From an uncultured Phycisphaerae bacterium (GTDB lineage Bacteria > Planctomycetota > Phycisphaerae > UBA1845 > Fen-1342), in contig CALGJV010000026.1 of assembly GCA_937928595.1 (NCBI GenBank), forward strand, positions 62,001-126,000: a DNA stretch of 64,000 nt, in the 5' to 3' direction. Positions 42,042-49,570 of the stretch are shown piece after piece. Position 1 is the stretch's first letter, and each line of letters opens with the position of its first letter. The position numbers were made by a program, and so were the translations under genes. Under the pieces are notes generated by a model, which saw only the letters and a list, made by a program, of their open reading frames with translations, was not told the DNA's origin and did no database searches.

Positions 42042-43103
42042 ATGGCAGACGTGACCCCGCGGGAACTGGTGATTCGCACCCTGCGGCACGAGCCGACGCC
42101 GCGCCTGCCCCGGCAGCTCTGGGCCGGCAAGCTGGCCGAAAGCCGCTATCCGGCCGAGCTCGCCGCCCTGCGCCGGGACTACCCGGACGACATCCGCGGG
42201 CCGGACATCGTGCTGCCGCCGATCGAGGGCATGCGCGGCGACCCCGACGCCGTCGGCACCTACGTCGACGAGTGGGGCTGCGAGTTCGTCACGCTCGAGC
42301 CGTACGTCATGGGCGAGGTGAAGACCGCCCCACTCAAAGACTACGCCACCGACCTTGACCGCGTGCGGCCGCCGTGGGCCTGGGTGGACATCGACCCGGA
42401 CCCGGTGAACCGCTCGTGCGCGGCCAGCGACGCCTTCATGCTGGCCCTGGCGCCGATCCGGCCGTTCGAACGAATGCAGTTCCTCCGCGGAACCGAGGCC
42501 CTCATGCGGGACCTGTACCGCGACCGGAACAACCTGCTGAAGCTGCGCGACCGGATCCACGAGTGGGCGTGCGCCCTGCTGGAGAAGTGGGTCCGCACGG
42601 ACATCGACGGGATCGTCTGGTTCGACGACTGGGGCACGCAGACCGCGCTGCTCATCCGCCCGGCGCTGTGGCGCGAGCTCTTCAAGCCGCTCTACGCCGA
42701 CTACGTGCGAATCATCCACGCGGCCGGCAAATTCGCGTTCATGCACAGCGACGGCTACATCCTCGACATCTACGAAGACCTCATCGAGATCGGCCTCGAC
42801 GCCATCAACAGCCAGCTCTTCTGCATGCCGATCGAGACCATCGGGCAGCGCTTCGCCGGGCGCATCACGTTCTGGGGCGAGATCGACCGCCAGCACGTGC
42901 TCGCCTTCGGCACCGTGGACGAAACCCGGGCGGCCGTGCGGCGCGTGGCCGCGGCGCTGTACCGCGGGCGCGGCGGCGTCATCGCCCAGTGCGAGTTCGG
43001 CCCCGGCGCCCGGCCGGACACGGTGCGGGCGGTGTTCGAGGAATGGGAACGCATCGGGGCGGAGTGGCAATCCGCCCCGCGACCGGCGCAGCCCGCCGGC
43101 TGA
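42042..43103 (+). CDS. URO-D superfamily protein, second member
   Basis: The 353-residue protein is a more distant member of the same superfamily: 'TPRELVIRTLRHEPTPRLP' at the start, 'FDDWGTQTALLIRPALWREL', 'FAFMHSDGYILDIYEDLIEI' and 'GLDAINSQL' in the barrel, and a final 'ARPDTVRAVFEEWERIG'. It has His in place of the HxC pair (MHSDG), so it lacks the zinc cysteines of MtaA. Many such proteins occur in sugar-catabolism clusters of Planctomycetes with unknown activity. The ATG follows GAGG; the gene is 30 bp downstream of its relative and is co-transcribed with it. Confidence 0.82.
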   Translation: MADVTPRELVIRTLRHEPTPRLPRQLWAGKLAESRYPAELAALRRDYPDDIRGPDIVLPPIEGMRGDPDAVGTYVDEWGCEFVTLEPYVMGEVKTAPLKDYATDLDRVRPPWAWVDIDPDPVNRSCAASDAFMLALAPIRPFERMQFLRGTEALMRDLYRDRNNLLKLRDRIHEWACALLEKWVRTDIDGIVWFDDWGTQTALLIRPALWRELFKPLYADYVRIIHAAGKFAFMHSDGYILDIYEDLIEIGLDAINSQLFCMPIETIGQRFAGRITFWGEIDRQHVLAFGTVDETRAAVRRVAAALYRGRGGVIAQCEFGPGARPDTVRAVFEEWERIGAEWQSAPRPAQPAG

Positions 43104-43288
43104 CGTCGGTGCCCCGCCGTCGGGTCACGCGCGACGCCGAAAAACCCCCTGCGTCGCCCCGGGTCGTCCCGGCGCGGCCGGACGCTCAAGCGGCGGTCAG
43201 CGCACCCGCTCCCGGAGTTCCGCTTCCGCGCGGCGCGCTGTACGCTGCGCCGCACGGACGCCGCGCCGTCCGCCGAGGAGACCCGCCG

Positions 43289-45304
43289 ATGCACATTCGC
43301 CGCACCGCTTTCCTCGCCCTGTTCCTCCCGCTCGTCGGCTGCGTCGCCGCCCGCCCGCCCGTCACGACGCGCGCGCTGCTTGCGGAGATGCATGACCTCG
43401 CGGGCCTCGCCGAGCACCCGGACCCGCCGTTCAAGACCGCGCAGAGCTCGAGCTACGACCGGCGCTCGACCTCCCCGACGCAGCCGGAACCGCCGGAGGA
43501 GGGCTGGTTCGCCAACGGCGATTACAACCACTTCGTGCGCACCGAAACGCGCGCCGGCCGCACCGAGTACGTGCTCCTCGACGTCCCCGGCCCCGGCGCG
43601 CTCGTGCGGATCTGGTCGGCCAACCCGAAGGGCGTGCTCCGCATCTATCTCGACGGATCCGACCAGCCCACCCTCGAAACGCCGATGGCCGACCTGCTCA
43701 GCGGCCGCACGCCCGGCGTGCCCGACCCGCTCGGCTACACGCGCAGCCGCGGCTGCAACTGCTACCTGCCGATCCCGTACGCGCGGCGCTGCGTGGTGAC
43801 GAGCGACCGCGACCAGTTCTATTACCACGTCAACTACCGCACGTATCCGCCCGGCACGCCGGTCGAAACCTTCCGGCCCGAGCAGCTTGCGGCGCTGGCG
43901 CCGGAGCTCTGGCAGGTCGCCGGTCGGCTGGCCGCCCCCGCCCAGGGCGGCACCTGGCCCGGCCCGGTCGGCAAGGCGGAGTCCCTCGAATGTCAGCTTC
44001 CGCCCGGCGGCACGGCCGGTCCGCGCCGCTTCGACGGCCCGGCCGCACTTCGCACGCTGGCGGCCCGCGTGACGGCCGCCGACGTGGATCTCGCGCTGCG
44101 GCAGACCGTGCTGACCATGACCGGCGACGGCCAGCAGACCGTCGAGTGCCCGCTGGGTGATTTCTTCGGCGGCGGGCCGGGCGTGAACACGTACGAATCG
44201 CTGCCCATGGGCGTCGACGCCGACGGCCGGATGTGGTCGCACTGGGTCATGCCCTTCGAGCGGGCGGCGGAGCTCGCGCTCCACAATCGCGGCACACAGG
44301 ACGTGCAGGTCGCGCTGGAGTGGACCGTCGCACCATACCGCTGGACCGACCGCTCCATGCACTTCCACGCCGGCTGGCGGGCCGAGTACGACGTGCCGAC
44401 GCGTCCCTTCCGCGACCTGAGCGTCCTGAAGGCCCGGGGGCGCGGCGTCTTCGTCGGCGCGGCGTTCTCGATCAGCAACCCTGTGCGGCACTGGTGGGGC
44501 GAGGGCGACGAGAAGATCTGGGTGGACGGCGAGGCGTTCCCGAGTTTCTTCGGGACCGGCACGGAGGACTATTTCGGATATGCCTGGTCAAGCAACGTGC
44601 CCTTCCGCCACGCCTACCACAACCAGCCCCGCAGCGACGGGCCCGGCAACTACGGCCTGAGCGTCTGCAACCGCTGGCACATCCTCGACCGCATCCCATT
44701 CGAGCGCGACTTCCGCTTCGATCTCGAGCTGTGGCACTGGCATCCGCAGACACGCATCAGCTACGCCGTCACGGCCTACTGGTACGCCCGCCCCGGCGCC
44801 ACCGACGGCTTCGCCCCGCTCACGGCCGCCGACCTCCAGCTCCGACCGCTGCCGAAGTACGTCGTCTTCACGGTGCCGGGAGCCATCGAGGGCGAAAAGC
44901 TCCGGGTCCTGGGTAAGCGTGAGCAGGCCCGCGTTGATCCGCATCTCCAGGAAGGCGCCAGCGGCGACGAGACGCTGCTGTACCATTACGACACACGGCT
45001 CGGCGACCGGCTGGAGCTGGCGTTCGACGTCCCGCAGGCCGGCCGCTACCGCATGCTCGCGCGGTTCCTCAAGTCGCGCGATTTCGGCATCGTCCAGTGG
45101 TCCGTCAACGGTGCGCCAGCGGGCCCGCCCGTGGACCTGTACGCGCCGGAGGCCGTGTTGACCGAGGAGACATCGCTGGGCACGTTCGAGTTGCCGGCCG
45201 GTCAGAACCGGCTCGGCGCGGAGCTCGTGGGCACCAACGAGGAGTCGGTCTCCCAGCGCTACATGCTCGGACTGGACTACATCCGGCTCGAGCCGGCCCC
45301 CTAG
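43289..45304 (+). CDS. DUF2961 lipoprotein, glycoside hydrolase family 172
   Basis: The 671-residue protein has a lipoprotein signal ('LALFLPLVGC', Cys near 18) and an ATG at 43289 preceded by GAGGAG. The DUF2961 domain (GH172) spans about residues 60-450: 'GPGALVRIWSANPKGVLRIY', 'NCYLPIPYARRCVV', 'GTGTEDYFGYAWS' and 'YNLPVR'-like turns. GH172 members include alpha-D-fructofuranosidase/difructose-dianhydride hydrolases and exo-arabinofuranosidases; the Glu in GTEDYF is a likely catalytic residue. The last 150 residues look like a beta-sandwich binding module. It ends the plus-strand carbohydrate run and is probably displayed on the cell envelope. Confidence 0.85.
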   Translation: MHIRRTAFLALFLPLVGCVAARPPVTTRALLAEMHDLAGLAEHPDPPFKTAQSSSYDRRSTSPTQPEPPEEGWFANGDYNHFVRTETRAGRTEYVLLDVPGPGALVRIWSANPKGVLRIYLDGSDQPTLETPMADLLSGRTPGVPDPLGYTRSRGCNCYLPIPYARRCVVTSDRDQFYYHVNYRTYPPGTPVETFRPEQLAALAPELWQVAGRLAAPAQGGTWPGPVGKAESLECQLPPGGTAGPRRFDGPAALRTLAARVTAADVDLALRQTVLTMTGDGQQTVECPLGDFFGGGPGVNTYESLPMGVDADGRMWSHWVMPFERAAELALHNRGTQDVQVALEWTVAPYRWTDRSMHFHAGWRAEYDVPTRPFRDLSVLKARGRGVFVGAAFSISNPVRHWWGEGDEKIWVDGEAFPSFFGTGTEDYFGYAWSSNVPFRHAYHNQPRSDGPGNYGLSVCNRWHILDRIPFERDFRFDLELWHWHPQTRISYAVTAYWYARPGATDGFAPLTAADLQLRPLPKYVVFTVPGAIEGEKLRVLGKREQARVDPHLQEGASGDETLLYHYDTRLGDRLELAFDVPQAGRYRMLARFLKSRDFGIVQWSVNGAPAGPPVDLYAPEAVLTEETSLGTFELPAGQNRLGAELVGTNEESVSQRYMLGLDYIRLEPAP

Positions 45305-45492
45305 TCCGCCGAAACCGCACCCGGCACGAAGCGCCGAGCGGTCCGCCCCAACCCGTCGAACCACGGCCGCACACCATGCGGCCCGCCCCCGCGCGTTCGC
45401 GCCGGAGCGAAGAATCGGCCGGACTTGCCGGCGTGAGAACGCCGCCCCAGCAAGCGAAAGGTCTGATAATGCTGTGTTCCAAAATGTGAAAT

Positions 45493-45515
45493 GAGCGCAC
45501 AAAGGAGCGCACAAA
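45493..45515 (+). repeat. Tandem 11-mer GAGCGCACAAA x2
   Basis: Exact copies at 45493-45503 and 45505-45515, spaced by one base (12-bp period), just upstream of the -35 box. They could be activator half-sites on nearly the same face of the helix. Confidence 0.5.
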
Positions 45516-45516
45516 C

Positions 45517-45545
45517 TTGAACGGGTTCAATACAGGAAGTATGAT
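45517..45545 (+). promoter_or_regulatory. Predicted promoter with palindromic -35 region
   Basis: TTGAAC (45517-45522) and TATGAT (45540-45545) are 17 bases apart. TTGAACGGGTTCAA (45517-45530) is a perfect 6-bp palindrome around two bases, so a regulator dimer would sit on the -35. Start near 45552. Confidence 0.5.
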
Positions 45546-45677
45546 GCATAAACCGGTGGCGGAGACCGGGCCCGTCGTGCTCCTGTGGCCCTTGGCAAGT
45601 CAACGGCCCGTCGGGTGCGGGGAGTCGGCGGGGAGAGAACACGTCCAGGTCCGTTGAACGAGGATGAGGAGATGGCA

Positions 45678-46478
45678 ATGAGGAAGTCTTGTGTGATGGC
45701 GCTGTTGGTGGCCCTCCTGGTGCCGATGGCCGCCGCCGACACGTGGATGGGACGGCTCTATGGTGGCATTCACCCGTCGGATCGGCCGGAGATCTCGACG
45801 ACCGACCACGTGCAGGGGCAGGTTCCGGCCGTCGGCGGCAAGGGCTTCCACGGCGCCACCCCGCCCGGCGGCGAGGTCAGGCTGACGGACGGCACGACTG
45901 CCGGCGTGGTGAACGCCGACTTCGGTGCGCACCTGGCGACGATCATCACCTTCGAGGACACCCTGAACAACTTCACCCCCACCGTCGTGGAGCGTATCCG
46001 CAGCTTCGGCGGCAACCCCGACACGCGCAACTGGCAGAACCTCGTGGTCGAGTGGAAGAACGCCCAGGGCGTCTGGACGCGCTTCTTCGCCGACAGCCCG
46101 AGCTTCGGCCACATGTACGCCACGATCACCGGCAGTGACGGCAACCCCCGTTGGGGCGAGAACATCGCGGTCGAGTACCCCTCGGCCACGCAGTCGCTGA
46201 TCGAGATCTACAACCCCAACGGCGGCCTGCTGGCGGGCGGGGCCATGATCTACGGCCTCCGCTTCAACTACTGGCTAGTCTCGTCCTGGGGTTCGCAGAT
46301 CCTCCCGGGCAAGGAGGAGTTCGACCTCGGCTTCCAGCCGACGCCGGCCGTCCCCGGCCAGCACCCCGGCTACGCCGACGTCACGGGCTCGATCATCCAG
46401 GAGATCGACGTGTTCGTTCCCGAGCCCGCCAGCCTGCTGCTCCTGGTGAGCTGCGCCGCCCTCATCCGGCGTCGCTGA
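45678..46478 (+). CDS. PEP-CTERM sorting-domain protein
   Basis: The 266-residue secreted protein starts MRKSCVMALLVALLVPMAAA, a clear signal peptide; ATG 45678 has GAGGAG six bases upstream, and ATG 45672 is an alternative. The middle is beta-rich with aromatic and Gly/Asn turns and no known catalytic motif. It ends 'VPEPASLLLLVSCAALIRRR': the PEP motif, a hydrophobic stretch and a basic end, the signal cut by exosortase for attachment to the surface or export into an exopolysaccharide layer. No exosortase gene is in the window. A terminator hairpin follows. Confidence 0.88.
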   Translation: MRKSCVMALLVALLVPMAAADTWMGRLYGGIHPSDRPEISTTDHVQGQVPAVGGKGFHGATPPGGEVRLTDGTTAGVVNADFGAHLATIITFEDTLNNFTPTVVERIRSFGGNPDTRNWQNLVVEWKNAQGVWTRFFADSPSFGHMYATITGSDGNPRWGENIAVEYPSATQSLIEIYNPNGGLLAGGAMIYGLRFNYWLVSSWGSQILPGKEEFDLGFQPTPAVPGQHPGYADVTGSIIQEIDVFVPEPASLLLLVSCAALIRRR

Positions 46479-46508
46479 AACCGCCCTGCGCACCGACGTG
46501 CGAAACGC

Positions 46509-46555
46509 GGGGTCGCGTCCGGGTTCTCGCCCCGAACGCGACCCCGATCGTTTAC
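46509..46555 (+). terminator. Terminator of the first PEP-CTERM gene
   Basis: GGGGTCGCGT (from 46509) pairs with ACGCGACCCC (ending 46545); after one mismatch four more pairs continue inward. ATCGTTTA follows. It sits 30 bases past the stop in the gap before the convergent DsrE gene. Confidence 0.65.
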
Positions 46556-46637
46556 CCCCGCGCTGCCGCCCGCATCCGCCGGCCGGCGACCCCACATCGT
46601 CTTCGTGGGACGCGCGTGCCGGGCCATGCGCGGCCGC

Positions 46638-46997
46638 TCAGAGCGTGATGACCTTCTCCGCCCCGTCCAGCACGCGGATGATCTCGTCCATGTTCGACAC
46701 CGGCCCGACCGCGGGCTGCACACCGAACGCCTCCAGACACGTCCCGCACGGCAGCAGCTCGACCCCGTGCTCGTGCAGCGCGCGCAACTCGGCCAGCACC
46801 GGCGAATCCGCCGCCACGAGCCGGACGCCCGCGTTCACCAGCACGATCGCGGTGACAGTTTGGAACGCGACCGACTTCCGCAGAAACGTCGCCAGGAGCC
46901 GGCGGCCCAACGCCGCATCGCCGTGCCCCAGCCCGTCATGATTCAGCAGAACGACCGTTCGCATATCAAGCAACTCCCGTTTCGCGGCCTCGTTCAC
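46638..46997 (-). CDS. DsrE-like protein
   Basis: The 119-residue protein is a DsrE/YchN-fold protein close to the C-terminal domain of YedF ('VVLLNHDGLGHGDAALG', 'LLPCGTCLEAFG', 'VSNMDEIIRVL'). The conserved cysteines in LLPCGTC are typical; DsrE-fold proteins carry or sense persulfide sulfur. It is the last gene of the multiheme operon: its GTG start overlaps the stop of the 23-heme cytochrome by four bases. ATG at 46962-46964 is an alternative with GGGAG upstream. The link to the redox complex suggests sulfur chemistry or sensing, which is inference. Confidence 0.85.
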   Translation of the reverse strand: MNEAAKRELLDMRTVVLLNHDGLGHGDAALGRRLLATFLRKSVAFQTVTAIVLVNAGVRLVAADSPVLAELRALHEHGVELLPCGTCLEAFGVQPAVGPVSNMDEIIRVLDGAEKVITL

Positions 46998-49570
46998 TGC
47001 GCCGCCGACGCGCCCGCCGGCACGGTGTTGCGCACCCGCGCATCATGGAAAAACAGGAACTTATTGCGGGCCTCGACCCCGTGGCAGGCCGTGCATACGT
47101 TCGGCGCGACGAACGGCCGCACCTGCGCCCGCAGCGCGTGCCGCTGCTCGGGCGTGAAGTCCGGGTTCTGCTCGAGCACTTTCAGCAGGTCCAGCCGGCC
47201 GTGCGAAACGTGGCACGTGCGGCACACGACCTGGCCCTGCGGGTCCTCGCGCCCGTCCGGACCGAACAGCGGCAGGTAACCCGGCTCGCCGGCCTGCTTG
47301 ATGTTCATCATCGGCATCTTCGGATGCGCGATGAACCGCCGCAGCGGCGCGGGGCCGTCGGCGTGGTGGCAGGCCATGCACGGCAGGCACGACTCGCCCT
47401 CGAACCCGGGCACGTCGTCGCACCGGCCCTCGAGGAAGCGCGGCGAAAGCATCTGTCCCCACGAACCGTCGGGCGCCGCGTGCATCGCGTGGCACGGCCG
47501 ACACGAGTCGGCCTCGAACCCGACCGCAGCGAGCTTTTCCGCCGAGTGCCCGGTGTGCCGGATGTACTGCTTCTCGACGTGGCAGTTCAGGCACAACGCC
47601 TGCCCCGGCTCGCCCGGAGCGACCCGCGCCAGGTGCGCCGGCTGCGCCCCGGCGTGCGGATCGTGGCAGGTGCGGCAGCCGAGCCGCAACGTGCCCGTCT
47701 CGTCCGTCGGCACCAGCGCCAGGTTCACGCGCGACGCCTCCGGGTTGATCCGCTGCGGATGGAGGGCCGCGACGGCCGAGTTCGCCTGCCACGCGGTATC
47801 GACGTGGCACGACAGGCAGACGTCGTCGTGGTTGCCGACCGGCTCGGGACCGCCCACGCGGAACAGGTCCGCCCGGTCGCCGCCATGCGGCACGTGGCAC
47901 GGCAGGCACGGCCCGTGCTGCGCCAGCGCCGCCGCCGCGGGCGTCAGCGCCGCCGGGGCCGACGCCGCCGGCCGGCCGCGCAAGAAGCGCGTCAGATCGT
48001 GCGGCCCGCCCACCAGCCGCGCCGCGTCCGCGTGGCACGTCTGGCACAGCTCGGCCGCCGGCCGCGCCAGGAACTGCCCGTGACGACGGCTGTGCGGATC
48101 GTGACACCCGGTGCAGGCCGTCTGAGGATGCATCGCCCCGCCGACGACCTTCGCCTGCCCGCATTCGCCGCTGCGGTGGCAGTTCACGCAGGTGCCGGTC
48201 GGATCGCCGGGCCCGGGCACCGCCGGCCGCCCCGGCCGGTGCGCGAGGTGGCACGCCCCGCACGCGCCGCCGTCCGTCGGCGTCAGGCCCGCCGCGTTCG
48301 CCAGCCGCGGAAAGTTCGTCCGCAGGTCGTGCGGCGTGCCGAAGACGCCGGCCGTCTGCGGGTGACACGCGACGCACGCGTCGCCGTAGTGCGGCCGGTC
48401 CGCCAGCAGCTTCGCCTGGGGCGCGCCGCCGTGCACGCGGTGGCACGAGAGGCACAGCAGCTCGCCGCCCGGACCGACGCGGCCGTTCCAGCGGGCCACC
48501 ACCGCGCGCTGCTCCGCGTCGAGCGGCGGGCTTTGCCCGTGTCGCGGCAGGCCGCCGTGCAGCGTGCCGGCCGCGAGGGCCTCGGCGTGGCACTTCAGGC
48601 ACAGCTCGTTGCGGTCGCGCGGGAGGCGGAGCAGTCGCTCGTGGCCGGCCTCGTGAACCGCGTGGCAGGTGAGGCAGGTCACGTCTGTACCCGGGTCGTG
48701 CGGGCCGGTGCGGAGTTCGGCCGGTACCGCCTGGGCCGTCGGGCCGAGCGGGTGCATGCCGCGGGCGGCCCCGTCGGCGAGCCCGGCGTGGCAACGGATG
48801 CAAAGCTCGGCGGCGGGCTGACGCAGAAACTCGCCGTGCGTGGCGTCGTGCGGGTTGTGGCACTGGAGGCAGTGCGACTCCGGGTGCTCCATCGTCGTCC
48901 GCGGGTGGCCCGCGGCGACCTGGTACGCGCGGTGGCAACTGAGGCAATACCCGTCCGGATCCAGCGGCGACGGGATGATCTCACGGGCAAAGCTGTGGGC
49001 CAGATGACACGCGCTGCACGGCCCCGCCTCGCCGGCCGTCTGGCCGAAGCGGTTGCGCTCCTGGGGGGCCGAGACGCGCAGATCGTGCGGCGTTCCCTGG
49101 GCGTAGTGACCGGGGTGGCAGCGCTGGCACAGGCCGCTGTCCGCCAGCGACACCGCCAGCATGTAGCCGGTGCCGTCCACGCCGAGCCGGTGGCACGACA
49201 TGCAGATGAGCGTGTCGCCGGGGCCCGCGACGGTGCCCATCTCGCGAATGGCGGCCCGCTGCGTCTCGTTCAGCACAACGTTCTGCGAGTGTCCGCGCCG
49301 CACCTCCAGGCCGCCGGCCGCGGGCGCCACCTGCCGGTGGCAGGCCAGGCAGTAGATGCTGCTGCCCGGGTCGTGCCAGTCCACCGGTTCGATCGCCGGC
49401 GGGACGACCGCCGCCCGCGGTTGCCGCCACTGTCGGACGTACGGGACGGCCGCCGCCAGCACGGCCACCACGGCGCCGCTCAGTACGAGCGTCTGAACGC
49501 CCCACGCGACGCGGTCGAGCACGCGCGCCACGGGGCGCGGACCGGGGGGCAACGGGGCGGCCCGGCTCAT
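46994..49570 (-). CDS. 23-heme cytochrome c
   Basis: The 858-residue protein is anchored by one N-terminal membrane segment ('VQTLVLSGAVVAVLAAAVPY') and otherwise lies outside the cytoplasm. I count 23 CxxCH heme motifs, from CLACH to CTACH, many paired with later histidines (CHDPH, CHVPHGG), as in doubled-CXXCH families. Internal duplication is clear: 'GEFLRQPAAELCIRCHAG' and 'GQFLARPAAELCQTCHAD' are near copies. Such proteins are electron wires. ATG 49568-49570 overlaps the stop of the NrfD-cytochrome fusion gene (ATGA). In the Hmc complex of Desulfovibrio the corresponding subunit has 16 hemes, so this is larger. Confidence 0.92.
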   Translation of the reverse strand: MSRAAPLPPGPRPVARVLDRVAWGVQTLVLSGAVVAVLAAAVPYVRQWRQPRAAVVPPAIEPVDWHDPGSSIYCLACHRQVAPAAGGLEVRRGHSQNVVLNETQRAAIREMGTVAGPGDTLICMSCHRLGVDGTGYMLAVSLADSGLCQRCHPGHYAQGTPHDLRVSAPQERNRFGQTAGEAGPCSACHLAHSFAREIIPSPLDPDGYCLSCHRAYQVAAGHPRTTMEHPESHCLQCHNPHDATHGEFLRQPAAELCIRCHAGLADGAARGMHPLGPTAQAVPAELRTGPHDPGTDVTCLTCHAVHEAGHERLLRLPRDRNELCLKCHAEALAAGTLHGGLPRHGQSPPLDAEQRAVVARWNGRVGPGGELLCLSCHRVHGGAPQAKLLADRPHYGDACVACHPQTAGVFGTPHDLRTNFPRLANAAGLTPTDGGACGACHLAHRPGRPAVPGPGDPTGTCVNCHRSGECGQAKVVGGAMHPQTACTGCHDPHSRRHGQFLARPAAELCQTCHADAARLVGGPHDLTRFLRGRPAASAPAALTPAAAALAQHGPCLPCHVPHGGDRADLFRVGGPEPVGNHDDVCLSCHVDTAWQANSAVAALHPQRINPEASRVNLALVPTDETGTLRLGCRTCHDPHAGAQPAHLARVAPGEPGQALCLNCHVEKQYIRHTGHSAEKLAAVGFEADSCRPCHAMHAAPDGSWGQMLSPRFLEGRCDDVPGFEGESCLPCMACHHADGPAPLRRFIAHPKMPMMNIKQAGEPGYLPLFGPDGREDPQGQVVCRTCHVSHGRLDLLKVLEQNPDFTPEQRHALRAQVRPFVAPNVCTACHGVEARNKFLFFHDARVRNTVPAGASAAQ

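Larger units (their letters stand above)
45305..45677 (+). other. Upstream region of the first PEP-CTERM gene
   Basis: 373 bp without a gene. The first half is ordinary GC-rich DNA. The second half is AT-richer and holds a tandem GAGCGCACAAA repeat (45493-45515), a 14-bp palindrome and a strong promoter (45517-45545), then a leader of about 125 nt. Confidence 0.55.

Noticed and set aside
41007-43103. hemE (uroporphyrinogen decarboxylase) for either URO-D gene
   Set aside because: The first has the MtaA/CmuA zinc pattern and the second diverges from HemE; the context is carbohydrate, not heme, genes.
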